Below are positions 34,055 through 41,981 of a stretch of 64,000 bases of DNA, one piece after another. A program made the position numbers and the translations under genes. Each line of letters begins with the position of its first letter. Within the stretch, counting starts at the first letter, position 1. The notes under the pieces are model-generated. The model searched no databases, was not told where the DNA came from, and was given only the letters and a program-made list of their open reading frames with translations. The stretch comes from Thiothrix nivea DSM 5205 (lineage in GTDB: Bacteria > Pseudomonadota > Gammaproteobacteria > Thiotrichales > Thiotrichaceae). Where the stretch lies: assembly GCF_000260135.1 (NCBI RefSeq), contig NZ_JH651384.1, forward strand, positions 4,200,693 through 4,264,692. The letters are read 5' to 3'.

Positions 34055-34083
34055 TTTTCTCTTTTTTAATGCCTATAATTCCA

Positions 34084-34157
34084 GGCTGAATAGCATAGTG
34101 GTAATGCAGCGGATTGCAAATCCGTAGATCCCAGTTCGATTCTGGGTTCAGCCTCCA
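34084..34157 (+). tRNA. tRNA-Cys (GCA)
   Basis: 74 bases with CCA encoded. Acceptor GGCTGAA/TTCAGCC, anticodon stem GCGGA/TCCGT with loop TTGCAAA (anticodon GCA), T arm CCCAG/CTGGG with TTCGATT. Its 3' end faces the broken integrase gene, so it is the likely integration site of a past element. Confidence 0.96.
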
Positions 34158-34270
34158 AACTATATTCCAAACTCCTCCAAAGCTCTCCAAAATAGCCAAT
34201 AAATCCATAGCTTACGCGCCTTTTTGTCTCCAGTCTCCTCCATTCTAGGCCGGTGGAGGCTGCAAAAAAC

Positions 34271-34345
34271 GTGTAGTAGATTGTGTAGTAGATCGGAAAA
34301 ACCGAATGGTTGGCGGGTAGGGCGTGTAGTAAATTGTGTAGTAGA
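34271..34345 (+). promoter_or_regulatory. Four GTGTAGTA repeats, possible integrase arm sites
   Basis: Two near-identical 22-base copies (34271-34292 and 34324-34345), each made of two GTGTAGTA units 12 bases apart (34271, 34283, 34324, 34336). They lie between the tRNA-Cys 3' end and the integrase start, where arm-type binding sites of tyrosine integrases are found. The rest of 34158-34387 holds no gene I can support. Confidence 0.5.
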
Positions 34346-34387
34346 AGCCGCGCATACCTTGCCGGTATTAATGGTTAGATTCCGGCC

Positions 34388-34932
34388 ATGCCCATCACCA
34401 ACACCCAAGCCGACAACGCCAAACCACAAGCCACCCTATACCGCCTGAATGACGGCAACGGCCTGCAACTGGAAATCAGGCCAACCGGGCGAAAGTTCTG
34501 GATATACCGCTACCGCCACCCAGGCACGAAAAAGCCAACCGTCTACACCATGGGCGAATACCCGCAGGTTTCCATCAAGCGGGCGCGGGCGGCATTACTG
34601 GAAGCCAAGGCGCTGATCAGTGACGGGGTAGACCCCAACACCCAAAAGCAACGCGACAGGATGCGCGGGCAGGGTGAAACCTTCCTGGACGTGGCGCGGG
34701 AATGGTACGAAAAGCGCTTGCCGAAGTGGACGCCAGCCAATGCCGAACAGACATGGAAAAGCCTGGAGCTGGATGTGTTGCCACATATCGGCGGGCGCAT
34801 CATCACGGAACTTGAACCGCCTGATTTGCTGCTGGTGATCCGGCGCATAGAGGGACGGGGGGGGCGCTTAACAAGGCTGAAAAGGTACTGGCGCGGTTAC
34901 GCTCAATATTCACCTATGATCAGGGCGCGTGA
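34388..34932 (+). pseudogene. Truncated, frameshifted P4-type tyrosine integrase
   Basis: Residues 1-157 match the N-terminus of P4-like integrases: an arm-binding DUF4102 domain (NAKPQATLYRLNDGNGLQLEIRPTG...FWIYRYRHPGTKKP...YTMGEYPQVSIKRARA) and the start of the core-binding domain (TFLDVAREWYEKRLPKW). At a run of eight G residues (34857-34864) the integrase frame shifts. In frame 1 it continues as ALNKAEKVLARLRSIFTYDQGA and stops at 34930-34932. The catalytic domain with Arg-His-Arg-Tyr residues is gone, so the enzyme cannot be active. Confidence 0.8.
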
Positions 34933-35215
34933 ACTGTCGGACTCCCTGAACGCCTTCACTGTCTGGCGCACCCGCCAACCCTTGGCGCTGGGCATTGAGC
35001 GGCAAATCTTCCAGCACGTCGCGGCGCATCACCTATCCGCCAGCAAGCGCGTAGTGCAAAAGCTGTTGCGCCAGCACACCTGCCACCGCGCCTACCTGCA
35101 AGCCGTGGGGCAGGGTGGGCAACGCCTCAATCTGGACGGCAGCGAAGCGGGCGCAATCCACCAAGCGGAACGGGAACACGCGGCGCGGGTGTTGGCGGCA
35201 TTGCCGAAAGCCTGA
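34388..35215 (+). CDS. Chimeric ORF: integrase N-terminus joined to a ProQ/FinO domain
   Basis: The unbroken 275-codon frame combines the integrase fragment (residues 1-157), about 20 residues of out-of-frame sequence, and a ProQ/FinO-type RNA-binding domain at about 190-270. The ProQ/FinO part shows RQPLALGIERQIFQHV, KRVVQKLLRQHTCHRAYLQAV and RLNLDGSEAG. FinO/ProQ domains bind structured small RNAs and mRNAs. An internal ATG at 34916 could start a 99-residue ProQ/FinO protein alone, but no good ribosome site is seen there. Whether the fusion, the short form, or neither is made is open. Confidence 0.65.
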   Translation: MPITNTQADNAKPQATLYRLNDGNGLQLEIRPTGRKFWIYRYRHPGTKKPTVYTMGEYPQVSIKRARAALLEAKALISDGVDPNTQKQRDRMRGQGETFLDVAREWYEKRLPKWTPANAEQTWKSLELDVLPHIGGRIITELEPPDLLLVIRRIEGRGGRLTRLKRYWRGYAQYSPMIRARELSDSLNAFTVWRTRQPLALGIERQIFQHVAAHHLSASKRVVQKLLRQHTCHRAYLQAVGQGGQRLNLDGSEAGAIHQAEREHAARVLAALPKA

Positions 35216-35273
35216 ATGATCAGTCGGAAACATCCCAAACAATCAAACGCGCCAAGCGGTAAAGCCTGATAGA

Positions 35274-35293
35274 TTGTTCAAAATCTTGGACAA
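35274..35293. promoter_or_regulatory. Operator palindrome of the yefM-yoeB pair
   Basis: TTGTTCAA and TTGGACAA separated by AATC form an imperfect inverted repeat (7 of 8 paired) ending 18 bases before yefM. The pattern suits autorepression by the YefM/YoeB complex. Confidence 0.5.
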
Positions 35294-35311
35294 TAAAACG
35301 GAGGGTAGAAC

Positions 35312-35566
35312 ATGCAGGCAGTGACCTATAGCGAAGCAAGGAACAACCTTGCAACCATGCTGGATCGGGCAGTTGATGACCATGAAACCATTATCATCAC
35401 CCGCAAACACGGGCGTAACGCCGTGCTTATGTCGCTGGAAGACTTCAACGCCTGGAAGGAAACAGAGCACCTGTTGAAATCACCAAACAATGCAAAACGC
35501 CTGTTGCAATCGCTGGAAAATGCCCGCAAGGGTCAAAGCCTGACAGACAGGGAATTGGTTGAATGA
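35312..35566 (+). CDS. yefM: YefM-family antitoxin
   Basis: This 84-residue antitoxin binds DNA with its N-terminal half and neutralises YoeB with its C-terminal half. MQAVTYSEARNNLATMLDRAVDDHETIIITRKHGRNAVLMSLEDFNAWKETEHLL is a full Phd/YefM signature. GGAGGG stands at a good distance from ATG 35312. Its TGA overlaps the toxin start (ATGATG), as in known yefM-yoeB operons. Confidence 0.93.
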   Translation: MQAVTYSEARNNLATMLDRAVDDHETIIITRKHGRNAVLMSLEDFNAWKETEHLLKSPNNAKRLLQSLENARKGQSLTDRELVE

Positions 35567-35817
35567 TGGTGTGCTTTGAGGCGCAAGGCTGGGAAGATTA
35601 CCTGTACTGGCAGCAGGCAGACCGCAAGGCGCTGAAACGCATCAATGAACTGATAAGGGACATCCAGCGGAACCCTTTCGACGGCATAGGCAAGCCGGAA
35701 CCGCTCAAGCACAACCTATCGGGTTGTTGGTCAAGGCGCATAACGGAAACACACCGCCTTGTGTATCTGGTGCAGGATGGGCAATTCATCATCCTGCAAT
35801 GCCGTTACCACTACTGA
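35563..35817 (+). CDS. yoeB: YoeB-family mRNA interferase toxin
   Basis: Ribosome-dependent RNase of the RelE superfamily, 84 residues. Motifs: F-x-x-x-GWEDYLYWQQADRKALKRINELIRDI, PFDGIGKPEPLKHNLSGCWSRRITETHRLVY and the C-terminal CRYHY with the catalytic His and Tyr, so it looks intact. Start may be ATG 35563 or 35566; both follow yefM directly. Confidence 0.93.
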   Translation: MMVCFEAQGWEDYLYWQQADRKALKRINELIRDIQRNPFDGIGKPEPLKHNLSGCWSRRITETHRLVYLVQDGQFIILQCRYHY

Positions 35818-35835
35818 CCAGAGGAGGGCGCACCC

Positions 35836-36270
35836 ATGGGCGCTGCACTGTACGAAACCGACTTTTACGGATGGGCGAACGAACAAGCGCGGCTATTGCG
35901 TGAACACCGCCTGGAAGAACTGGACTTGAACAACTTGCTGGCAGAGGTCGAAACCATGGCAGGACGTGAACGCCGGGAACTGGTAAGCCGTTTACGTGTA
36001 CTGCTGGCGCACCTGTTGAAGTGGCAATACGAACCAGACCGCCGGGGCAAGAGCTGGCAATTCACCATCAGGACGCAAGCCCGCGACATCCGCGACCTGT
36101 TGGGCGACAACCCAAGCCTGAAAAGTCACTTGCCGGAAGCCCTGGAAAAAGGCTACGGCCAAGCGCGGGAACTGGCAGCCTATGAAACCGGGCTGGAAGA
36201 AAGCACCTTCCCGGAAGCCTGCCCCTATGACCTTGACCAGGCACTGACGGGGGGCTACTACCCCGAATGA
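35836..36270 (+). CDS. DUF29 family protein
   Basis: 144 residues with the typical DUF29 pattern: YETDFYGWANEQARLLREHRLEELDLNNLLAEVETMAGRERRELVSRLRVLLAHLLKWQY and PEACPYDLDQAL near the end. DUF29 proteins are common, often multicopy, in cyanobacteria and filamentous sulfur bacteria; the function is unknown. GAGGAGGG precedes ATG 35836, 18 bases after yoeB, so it may share the toxin-antitoxin transcript. A strong terminator follows. Confidence 0.88.
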   Translation: MGAALYETDFYGWANEQARLLREHRLEELDLNNLLAEVETMAGRERRELVSRLRVLLAHLLKWQYEPDRRGKSWQFTIRTQARDIRDLLGDNPSLKSHLPEALEKGYGQARELAAYETGLEESTFPEACPYDLDQALTGGYYPE

Positions 36271-36301
36271 GGGGAAGCATAAGCCAGCAACACACCACCA
36301 G

Positions 36302-36328
36302 AGCCGGGAATTACCCGGCTTTTTTTTC
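36302..36328 (+). terminator. Rho-independent terminator after the DUF29 gene
   Basis: Seven-base perfect stem AGCCGGG/CCCGGCT, AATTA loop, followed by seven further T residues. It ends the yefM-yoeB-DUF29 unit. Confidence 0.88.
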
Positions 36329-36489
36329 GCCACAACTACCCGAAAACCCGTAACCGTTCGATTTTTTGTAATGATGGGGTGGGTGCTGATATGAAAATCA
36401 TCCTGCAAGGAACCTCGTAAAATTCAATGTAAGCCAAACGCTGGATGTAGACTTTGGGTTCCTGTAAGATACGTCGCTTCCCACCTGCT

Positions 36490-36576
36490 GCCCGGATGGC
36501 GAAATTGGTAGACGCAAGGGACTTAAAATCCCTCGGTGGCAACACCGTGCCGGTTCGACCCCGGCTCCGGGCACCA
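36490..36576 (+). tRNA. tRNA-Leu (TAA)
   Basis: 87 bases with CCA encoded and a long class II variable arm (CGGTGGCAACACCG). Acceptor GCCCGGA/TCCGGGC, anticodon stem AGGGA/TCCCT with loop CTTAAAA (anticodon TAA), T arm GCCGG/CCGGC. The 22 bases 36543-36564 recur with one mismatch at 38630-38651. Confidence 0.97.
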
Positions 36577-36642
36577 TATTTTCAATCACTTAGCTGTCCA
36601 TTAAATTCTTTGGGTGAAATCTACCGAAACGCGGAGTGATTG

Positions 36643-38538
36643 ATGGCGACAGACTGTCTCCCGACGACAAGTAAGTTGATGCTATACCTGTGCGAAAAGC
36701 CCAGCCAGGCGCGCGACATCGCCCACGTGCTGGGCGCCAATGGTCGGGGCGACGGTTTTCTGCACGGTAATGGCGTACAGGTGACATGGTGCTTCGGCCA
36801 TTTGCTGGAGCAGGCGGAGCCTGCCGCTTATGGCGAGCAATACAAGCGTTGGAACCTTGCCTCCCTGCCGATCCTGCCCCAGCAATGGAAGCTGGAGGTG
36901 AAAAAGTCCGGCTCCAGGCAGTTCCGGGTCATCAAGGGACTGCTGGCGAAGACCCAACATGTGGTGATCGCGACTGATGCTGATCGTGAAGGCGAAATGA
37001 TCGCCCGTGAAGTGATGGAGCTGTGCCGCTACCAGGGGCAAGTTTCGCGCTTGTGGTTATCAGCATTGGATGACGCCAGTATCCGCAAAGCACTCGGTCA
37101 GCTCAGGCCGGGGGCTTTCACCGAAAACCTGTATCAGGCCGGTCTGGCACGTAGCCGCGCTGACTGGCTAGTGGGGATAAACCTTAGCCGTGCCTACACC
37201 CTGACTGCCCAACGTAGCGGCCAGTTACAGGCCAATGTAGGGGCGCTAAGTGTCGGGCGGGTACAAACCCCGACATTGCGGCTGGTGGTGGATCGGGATG
37301 AACAAATCCGCAATTTCGTGCCAGTCGATTATTGGGAAGTTGTCGCTCATTGTCTGCCGGATGGCAATACGCAAACCTTCAAAGCCAACTGGGTTCCTGG
37401 CAAGGGCAAACCGGGAGTGGATGAGGAAGGGCGCTGCATCGACCAGCTCTTGGCGGAACAGGTGACGACGGCATGCAAGGGGCAACAGGCCGAGGTGCTA
37501 CGCTGCGACACCGAGCGCAAACGGCAGGCCGCGCCCTTACCCTACGACCTTTCCAGCCTCCAGGTAGAAGCCACGCGGCGCTGGCGGCTGGGTGCGCAAC
37601 AGGTGCTGGACATCGCCCAGGCGTTGTACGAAAAGCACAAGCTCGTGACTTACCCCCGTACCGATTGCTGCTATCTGCCGGTTTCCCAGTACAGTGAAGT
37701 AGGGGGCGTGCTTAAAGCGCTACTAAAAACCGACCAGAATCTGGCGGAATTGGTTGCACAAGCCAACCCCCGCCTCAAAAGTAAGGTTTGGAATGACAGC
37801 AAGATCACTGCTCACCACGGCATCATCCCTACTGCCGCCGCAGGCAGACTGGAGCAACTATCCGAACACGAATACTCCATCTACGACCTGATCCGCCGCC
37901 GCTATCTGGCGCAGTTTTTCCCCGTCCACGAATATGACCAGACCACGATCGAACTGGACTGCCAAGGCTACCGCTTCCGTGCTACCGGCCGGGTTAGCAG
38001 GGTCTTGGGCTGGAAGATTGCCTATCAGGGGCCGGAAACCGAAACGCCAGATGGTAAGCCGGAGGCAAATGACCCAGAAGCACAGGCATTGCCTGCCCTG
38101 AACAAGGGTGATCAGGTACTGATGCAGGATTTGACTGGCACCAAACGCCAGACCAAACCGCTGCCGCCCTACACAGAAGGCACGCTGATCCAGGCCATGA
38201 AGGGCATCGCCAAGCTGGTGGAAAACCCCAAGCTCAAGGCTATCCTCAAGGAAAACGCCGGAATCGGCACCGAAGCTACCCGCGCCGCCGTCATCGAAAC
38301 TTTGTTGCAGCGCAAACTGTTGGAACGTGAAGGCAAACGCAAATGCCTGCGAGCCACCCCAAAGGGTATTACCCTGATCGGAATGCTGCCTGGAGCCGTC
38401 AAAAATCCGGCTCTGACCGCTGCTTGGGAACAGGCACTGGAAGCGGTCGCCAGTGGGGAAATGACGCTGGCAGAATTCATGGGCAAGCAGGAACATTGGT
38501 TAAACAAGATGTTGGAACGGGTGAGGGCAGCGGTGTGA
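36643..38538 (+). CDS. topB: DNA topoisomerase III
   Basis: Type IA topoisomerase that decatenates DNA. The 631 residues show the TOPRIM parts (YLCEKPSQARDIAHVLG; IATDADREGEMIAREVME), SRADWLVGINLSRAYTL, the catalytic tyrosine in LVTYPRTDCCYLP and the HHGIIPT motif. Length is near E. coli TopB (653). ATG 36643 has GGAG six bases upstream; a later ATG at 36679 would match the family start more closely. It sits between tRNA-Leu and a tRNA-like remnant, and topB genes are also frequent on integrative elements. Confidence 0.94.
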   Translation: MATDCLPTTSKLMLYLCEKPSQARDIAHVLGANGRGDGFLHGNGVQVTWCFGHLLEQAEPAAYGEQYKRWNLASLPILPQQWKLEVKKSGSRQFRVIKGLLAKTQHVVIATDADREGEMIAREVMELCRYQGQVSRLWLSALDDASIRKALGQLRPGAFTENLYQAGLARSRADWLVGINLSRAYTLTAQRSGQLQANVGALSVGRVQTPTLRLVVDRDEQIRNFVPVDYWEVVAHCLPDGNTQTFKANWVPGKGKPGVDEEGRCIDQLLAEQVTTACKGQQAEVLRCDTERKRQAAPLPYDLSSLQVEATRRWRLGAQQVLDIAQALYEKHKLVTYPRTDCCYLPVSQYSEVGGVLKALLKTDQNLAELVAQANPRLKSKVWNDSKITAHHGIIPTAAAGRLEQLSEHEYSIYDLIRRRYLAQFFPVHEYDQTTIELDCQGYRFRATGRVSRVLGWKIAYQGPETETPDGKPEANDPEAQALPALNKGDQVLMQDLTGTKRQTKPLPPYTEGTLIQAMKGIAKLVENPKLKAILKENAGIGTEATRAAVIETLLQRKLLEREGKRKCLRATPKGITLIGMLPGAVKNPALTAAWEQALEAVASGEMTLAEFMGKQEHWLNKMLERVRAAV

Positions 38539-38573
38539 GGGTCTAACCCGTAGCCTGTCCGGTCAACTAGCGG

Positions 38574-38658
38574 GTGTCCGGAAAAGCAGGTGGAGTTGCT
38601 CTCCCAGAGTACCCAACCTCTGGTGGTGGCACCGTGCCGGTTCGATCCCGGGCATCAT
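38574..38658 (+). other. Decayed tRNA-like sequence (class II, tRNA-Leu-like 3' half)
   Basis: The segment can be folded as a tRNA of nearly the same length as tRNA-Leu. The acceptor is GTGTCCG/CGGGCAT with two G-U pairs, the D-like stem AGCA/TGCT, and the anticodon-like stem CCAGAG/CTCTGG, but with an eight-base loop. The long variable arm and T loop (CACCGTGCCGGTTCGAT) are almost the same as in tRNA-Leu at 36543. CCA is replaced by CAT. It is probably a dead copy. The rest of 38539-38673 shows nothing else. Confidence 0.5.
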
Positions 38659-38673
38659 GTCTGGGGTATGCAA

Positions 38674-39804
38674 TCAGCGGTACTGACGCAGATACCACCA
38701 TTCAAACCCACGCTTCATCCAGTGGAATACCCGACAGGATGGTAACACCAATGAACGTTTTTCAGTCCTCGCCACCAGTGTGCCTTTGTTGACGGAATCG
38801 ACGATGCAAACCAGTTCAACCTTGAAAGTGGCATCCGCAGCCCCGCCATTCAGGTCAGCCAGCAGGTTTTTCGCCGCAGCTTCCGCTTGCAGGTCAGCCA
38901 TGTGTGCCTGTTTTGGCATCCAGTCGGGGCCGGGGAAACTGCCGGAATCGCCCGCGACGTAAACCTTGTCCCAGCCTTCCACCTTGCAGTGTTGGTCAGC
39001 CTTGACCAGGCCACCGGTGGAGCGGGGCAGTTCGGTATTGTCGAACCACTGGTTGCCGGTCATGCCGGGCATGAACAGGATCAGGTCGGCGTTAAATTCA
39101 CCGCCTTCAGTCATGACTTTTTCAGCCGTGAAACCCTTCATTTTGTGGCCGAGGTGGGTTTCGATGCTGCGCTTGCCCATTTCGGACAATAGGCCAGACA
39201 TGGCTTTGGGGCCGAGTCGGTTGCCGGGCTGGGGGGCAGGGCTGAAGAAGGTCAGATGGAACTTGTCGCGGCGGCCTTGCTGGCGCAGCAGGGTATCAAT
39301 GCCAAACAGGAACTCGAACATCGGGCCGCCACGCATGGCGCTGGGTTCGTTCGGATTGCCTGCAAAGCCGATGGCGATGCTGCCGCCTTGCATGGCTTCC
39401 AGCCGGTCGCGGATTTTTTCGGCAGCACTGATGCCTTCGCAAGGCGTGATGGCATGTTCAATACCCGGCAGTTTCTTGATGAAACGTCCGCCGGAGGCAA
39501 TGATCAGACCGTCGTTGTGGATTTCACCTGTGTCGGTTGCCACGATCCGCCCACCATCGCGCAGGCCAGTAGCGTTGCCTTGGTGGAACTTGACATTCAT
39601 GCGCTGGAAGAAGTTGTCCAGCGGCACGGTCAGGTCTGCGCGGGTGCGCAGTCTGTTGGGAATCCAGATGATACCGGGCAGATAATGCAGTTCGGCGCGT
39701 GGCGCGACCAGGGTGATTTCTGCATTCTGGTCGAGCTTGCGCACTTGACGGATAGCGCTCAGGCCAGCAAAGCCAGCGCCAATGATGGTAATTTTTTTGT
39801 TCAT
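38674..39804 (-). CDS. FAD-dependent oxidoreductase, sulfide:quinone oxidoreductase-like
   Basis: The 376-residue protein has the N-terminal FAD motif ITIIGAGFAGLSAIRQ, a second Rossmann region (SIAIGFAGNP), and the C-terminal flavin site VYVAGDSGSF. The form fits the SQR/flavocytochrome c sulfide dehydrogenase family, which oxidises sulfide at the membrane. Cysteines are at 122, 273, 333 and 357; 122 and 333 could match the outer SQR cysteines but the middle one (near 155) is absent. A hydrophobic, aromatic C-terminus (WMKRGFEWWYLRQY) may touch the membrane. Sulfide oxidation is therefore likely by family but not certain. Confidence 0.8.
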   Translation of the reverse strand: MNKKITIIGAGFAGLSAIRQVRKLDQNAEITLVAPRAELHYLPGIIWIPNRLRTRADLTVPLDNFFQRMNVKFHQGNATGLRDGGRIVATDTGEIHNDGLIIASGGRFIKKLPGIEHAITPCEGISAAEKIRDRLEAMQGGSIAIGFAGNPNEPSAMRGGPMFEFLFGIDTLLRQQGRRDKFHLTFFSPAPQPGNRLGPKAMSGLLSEMGKRSIETHLGHKMKGFTAEKVMTEGGEFNADLILFMPGMTGNQWFDNTELPRSTGGLVKADQHCKVEGWDKVYVAGDSGSFPGPDWMPKQAHMADLQAEAAAKNLLADLNGGAADATFKVELVCIVDSVNKGTLVARTEKRSLVLPSCRVFHWMKRGFEWWYLRQYR

Positions 39805-39912
39805 GTGTTCCTATCTATATTCGGTTCGATACCGAATTATTCCGACTGGTTCGCTCAAGTAAAATGCGAAAAAGCAAAGTGGGGGCAAATCAGCCAGTTC
39901 CGTATGAAAAGT

Positions 39913-41298
39913 TTAAGCGCGTCGCCAACTGGTAGCGCCAGCACTGTCTTCCAGAATGACGCCTTTGGTTTTCAGTTCATCGCGGATGCGGTCTGATTCG
40001 CCCCAGTTTTTGGCGGCACGTGCTGCCAGCCGTTGTTGGATCAGCGCGTCTATGTCGGCATCGCTCAGGCCATCCGCGCCCGCGCTGCCTTTGAGCCATT
40101 CTTCGGGGTTGTCTTGCAGTATGCCCAATGCCTTGCCGAGCAGCTTGAGCAGCGCGCCCAATGGGGCGGCAGCGCCTTCGCTTTGCTCAGTACGGATGCG
40201 GTTGATGTCACGAGCCAGCTCAAACATCACGGCAATGGCTTCCGGAGTGTTGAAATCATCATCCATGGCCGCATCGAAACGCCGTTCGTACTCGGTATAG
40301 TTGGCTGCTCCAGCCTCAGGCAAGCCGCGCAGCGCAGTGTACAACCGGCTGAGGGAGGCATTGGCTGCATCCAGTTGGTCAGTTGCGTAGTTCAATTGGC
40401 TACGGTAATGGCTGTTGAGGATGAAGAAGCGCACCGCTTCCGCGCGGTAGTGTTGCAGCACTTCGCGGATGGTGAAGAAATTGCCCAGCGATTTCGACAT
40501 CTTTTCGTCGTTAACGCGGATAAAACCGTTATGCATCCAGTAATTGACGTGCTTGTGGCCGGTGCAGCCTTCGCTTTGGGCAATTTCGTTCTCGTGATGC
40601 GGGAACTGCAAGTCACTGCCGCCGCCGTGGATGTCGAAATGGTCGCCGAGCAGTTTCTGTGACATGGCGGAGCATTCGATGTGCCAGCCGGGGCGGCCTG
40701 CCCCCCAGGGTGCATCCCAGGCCGGTTCGCCAGGTTTGCTGGCTTTCCACAGCACGAAATCCATCGGGTCGTCTTTTATTTCGTCGACGGCTACCCGCTC
40801 ACCGGCGCGCATGTCTTCCAGCTTGCGCCCGGACAGTTTGCCGTAGCCGTCGAATTTCGATACGTCGTAGTAAACGTCGCCGTTGCTGCCCTGATAGGCC
40901 AGGCCCTTGTCGAGCAGGGTCTGGATCATGGCCAACATTTCCGGAATATTGCTGGTGGCGCGGGGTTCATCATCCGGGCGCAGCACGTTGAGGGCGGCTT
41001 CGTCCTCATGCATGGCGTCAATGAAACGGGCGGTGAGCGCTTCGATAGGTTCGCCATTTTCAGCTGCCCGCTTGATGATTTTGTCGTCAATATCGGTAAT
41101 GTTGCGCACGTACTGCACGAGATAACCACTGGCTTTCAGGTAGCGGTACACAGTGTCAAACACGACCATCACCCGCGCATGACCAAGATGACAATAGTCG
41201 TAGACCGTCATTCCGCAGACGTACATGAATACCTGGCGGGGGTGGATGGGGTGGAAGGTTTCTTTTTGACGGGTCAGGCTATTGTATATGTGTAACAT
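39913..41298 (-). CDS. cysS: Cysteinyl-tRNA synthetase
   Basis: The 461-residue class I synthetase charges tRNA-Cys. The zinc/HIGH region is [24 protein letters not shown], the signature [44 protein letters not shown] is complete, and the KMSKS loop appears as EKMSKSLGN. It is of normal length. Its cognate tRNA gene lies in the same window at 34084. It starts 14 bases after the OsmC gene. Confidence 0.97.
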   Translation of the reverse strand: MLHIYNSLTRQKETFHPIHPRQVFMYVCGMTVYDYCHLGHARVMVVFDTVYRYLKASGYLVQYVRNITDIDDKIIKRAAENGEPIEALTARFIDAMHEDEAALNVLRPDDEPRATSNIPEMLAMIQTLLDKGLAYQGSNGDVYYDVSKFDGYGKLSGRKLEDMRAGERVAVDEIKDDPMDFVLWKASKPGEPAWDAPWGAGRPGWHIECSAMSQKLLGDHFDIHGGGSDLQFPHHENEIAQSEGCTGHKHVNYWMHNGFIRVNDEKMSKSLGNFFTIREVLQHYRAEAVRFFILNSHYRSQLNYATDQLDAANASLSRLYTALRGLPEAGAANYTEYERRFDAAMDDDFNTPEAIAVMFELARDINRIRTEQSEGAAAPLGALLKLLGKALGILQDNPEEWLKGSAGADGLSDADIDALIQQRLAARAAKNWGESDRIRDELKTKGVILEDSAGATSWRRA

Positions 41299-41312
41299 GG
41301 CTGGCTTTCAGG

Positions 41313-41732
41313 TTAGTCTATCAGTTTGCTCAGGATGTTTGCGCCATTGCTAATGGTCTTGTGTACCGGGCAACGGTCGGCAATGTCCAACAGGCGTTCG
41401 CGCTGGTCATCAGTCAATTCGCCGATGATCCGGATGTCGCGCTCAAATACGCTTTGCTTGTTGACGTCGCGGCTGTGGCGCAGGGTGACGACCACATCGG
41501 TCACAGGCCATTTCTTGCGTTCGGCATACATGCGTATGGTCATGGCGGTGCAGGAACCCAGGGCGGCTTTCAGGTACTGGTAAGGCGCAGCGCCGAGGTC
41601 ATCTCCACCCAATGGTACCGGTTCGTCGGCAACCATCTGGTGTTTGCCCGCGTTGATGTCACAAGTATAGGTGCCTTCGGCATCGCGAAGGTTGACGATA
41701 ACGGTATGCGGGTCTTTCACTTGTGCGTCCAT
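41313..41732 (-). CDS. OsmC family protein
   Basis: 139 residues from ATG 41732, preceded by AAGGGA. The two catalytic cysteines of OsmC/Ohr peroxidases are present in ALGSCTAMTIRMYAERKKW and ADRCPVHKTI. GGDDLGAAPYQYLKAALGSC is the typical helix start. Members reduce organic hydroperoxides or are of unknown substrate. The frame extends to 41867 but that part is not family sequence. Confidence 0.88.
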   Translation of the reverse strand: MDAQVKDPHTVIVNLRDAEGTYTCDINAGKHQMVADEPVPLGGDDLGAAPYQYLKAALGSCTAMTIRMYAERKKWPVTDVVVTLRHSRDVNKQSVFERDIRIIGELTDDQRERLLDIADRCPVHKTISNGANILSKLID

Positions 41733-41981
41733 AAGTTTCCCTTGGGTCGAGGCTGTAAACGCGGTAGCCGGCTGGATAAGGTACAGGCGCTTCTGTAACC
41801 GTAGCAATGAACGGACGCCTGCCACATCCAGCCGACTCCCTGCATCTTCGGGGTTTTTGGATGGCATTGAAAATGCCCTGACTGTATTCAGGCAAAACGG
41901 GCATTGTTTCGGCTATCAGGGCAGAATGTTAGCGGAAAGGCAGGCGGGCGGCTAGCCTGTCATACCTGTGAGCGCGGTGTT

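Noticed and set aside
34074-34079. Consensus TATAAT box before tRNA-Cys
   Set aside because: It lies only 4 bases before the mature tRNA, so transcription would begin inside the tRNA. Probably chance in an AT-rich spacer.
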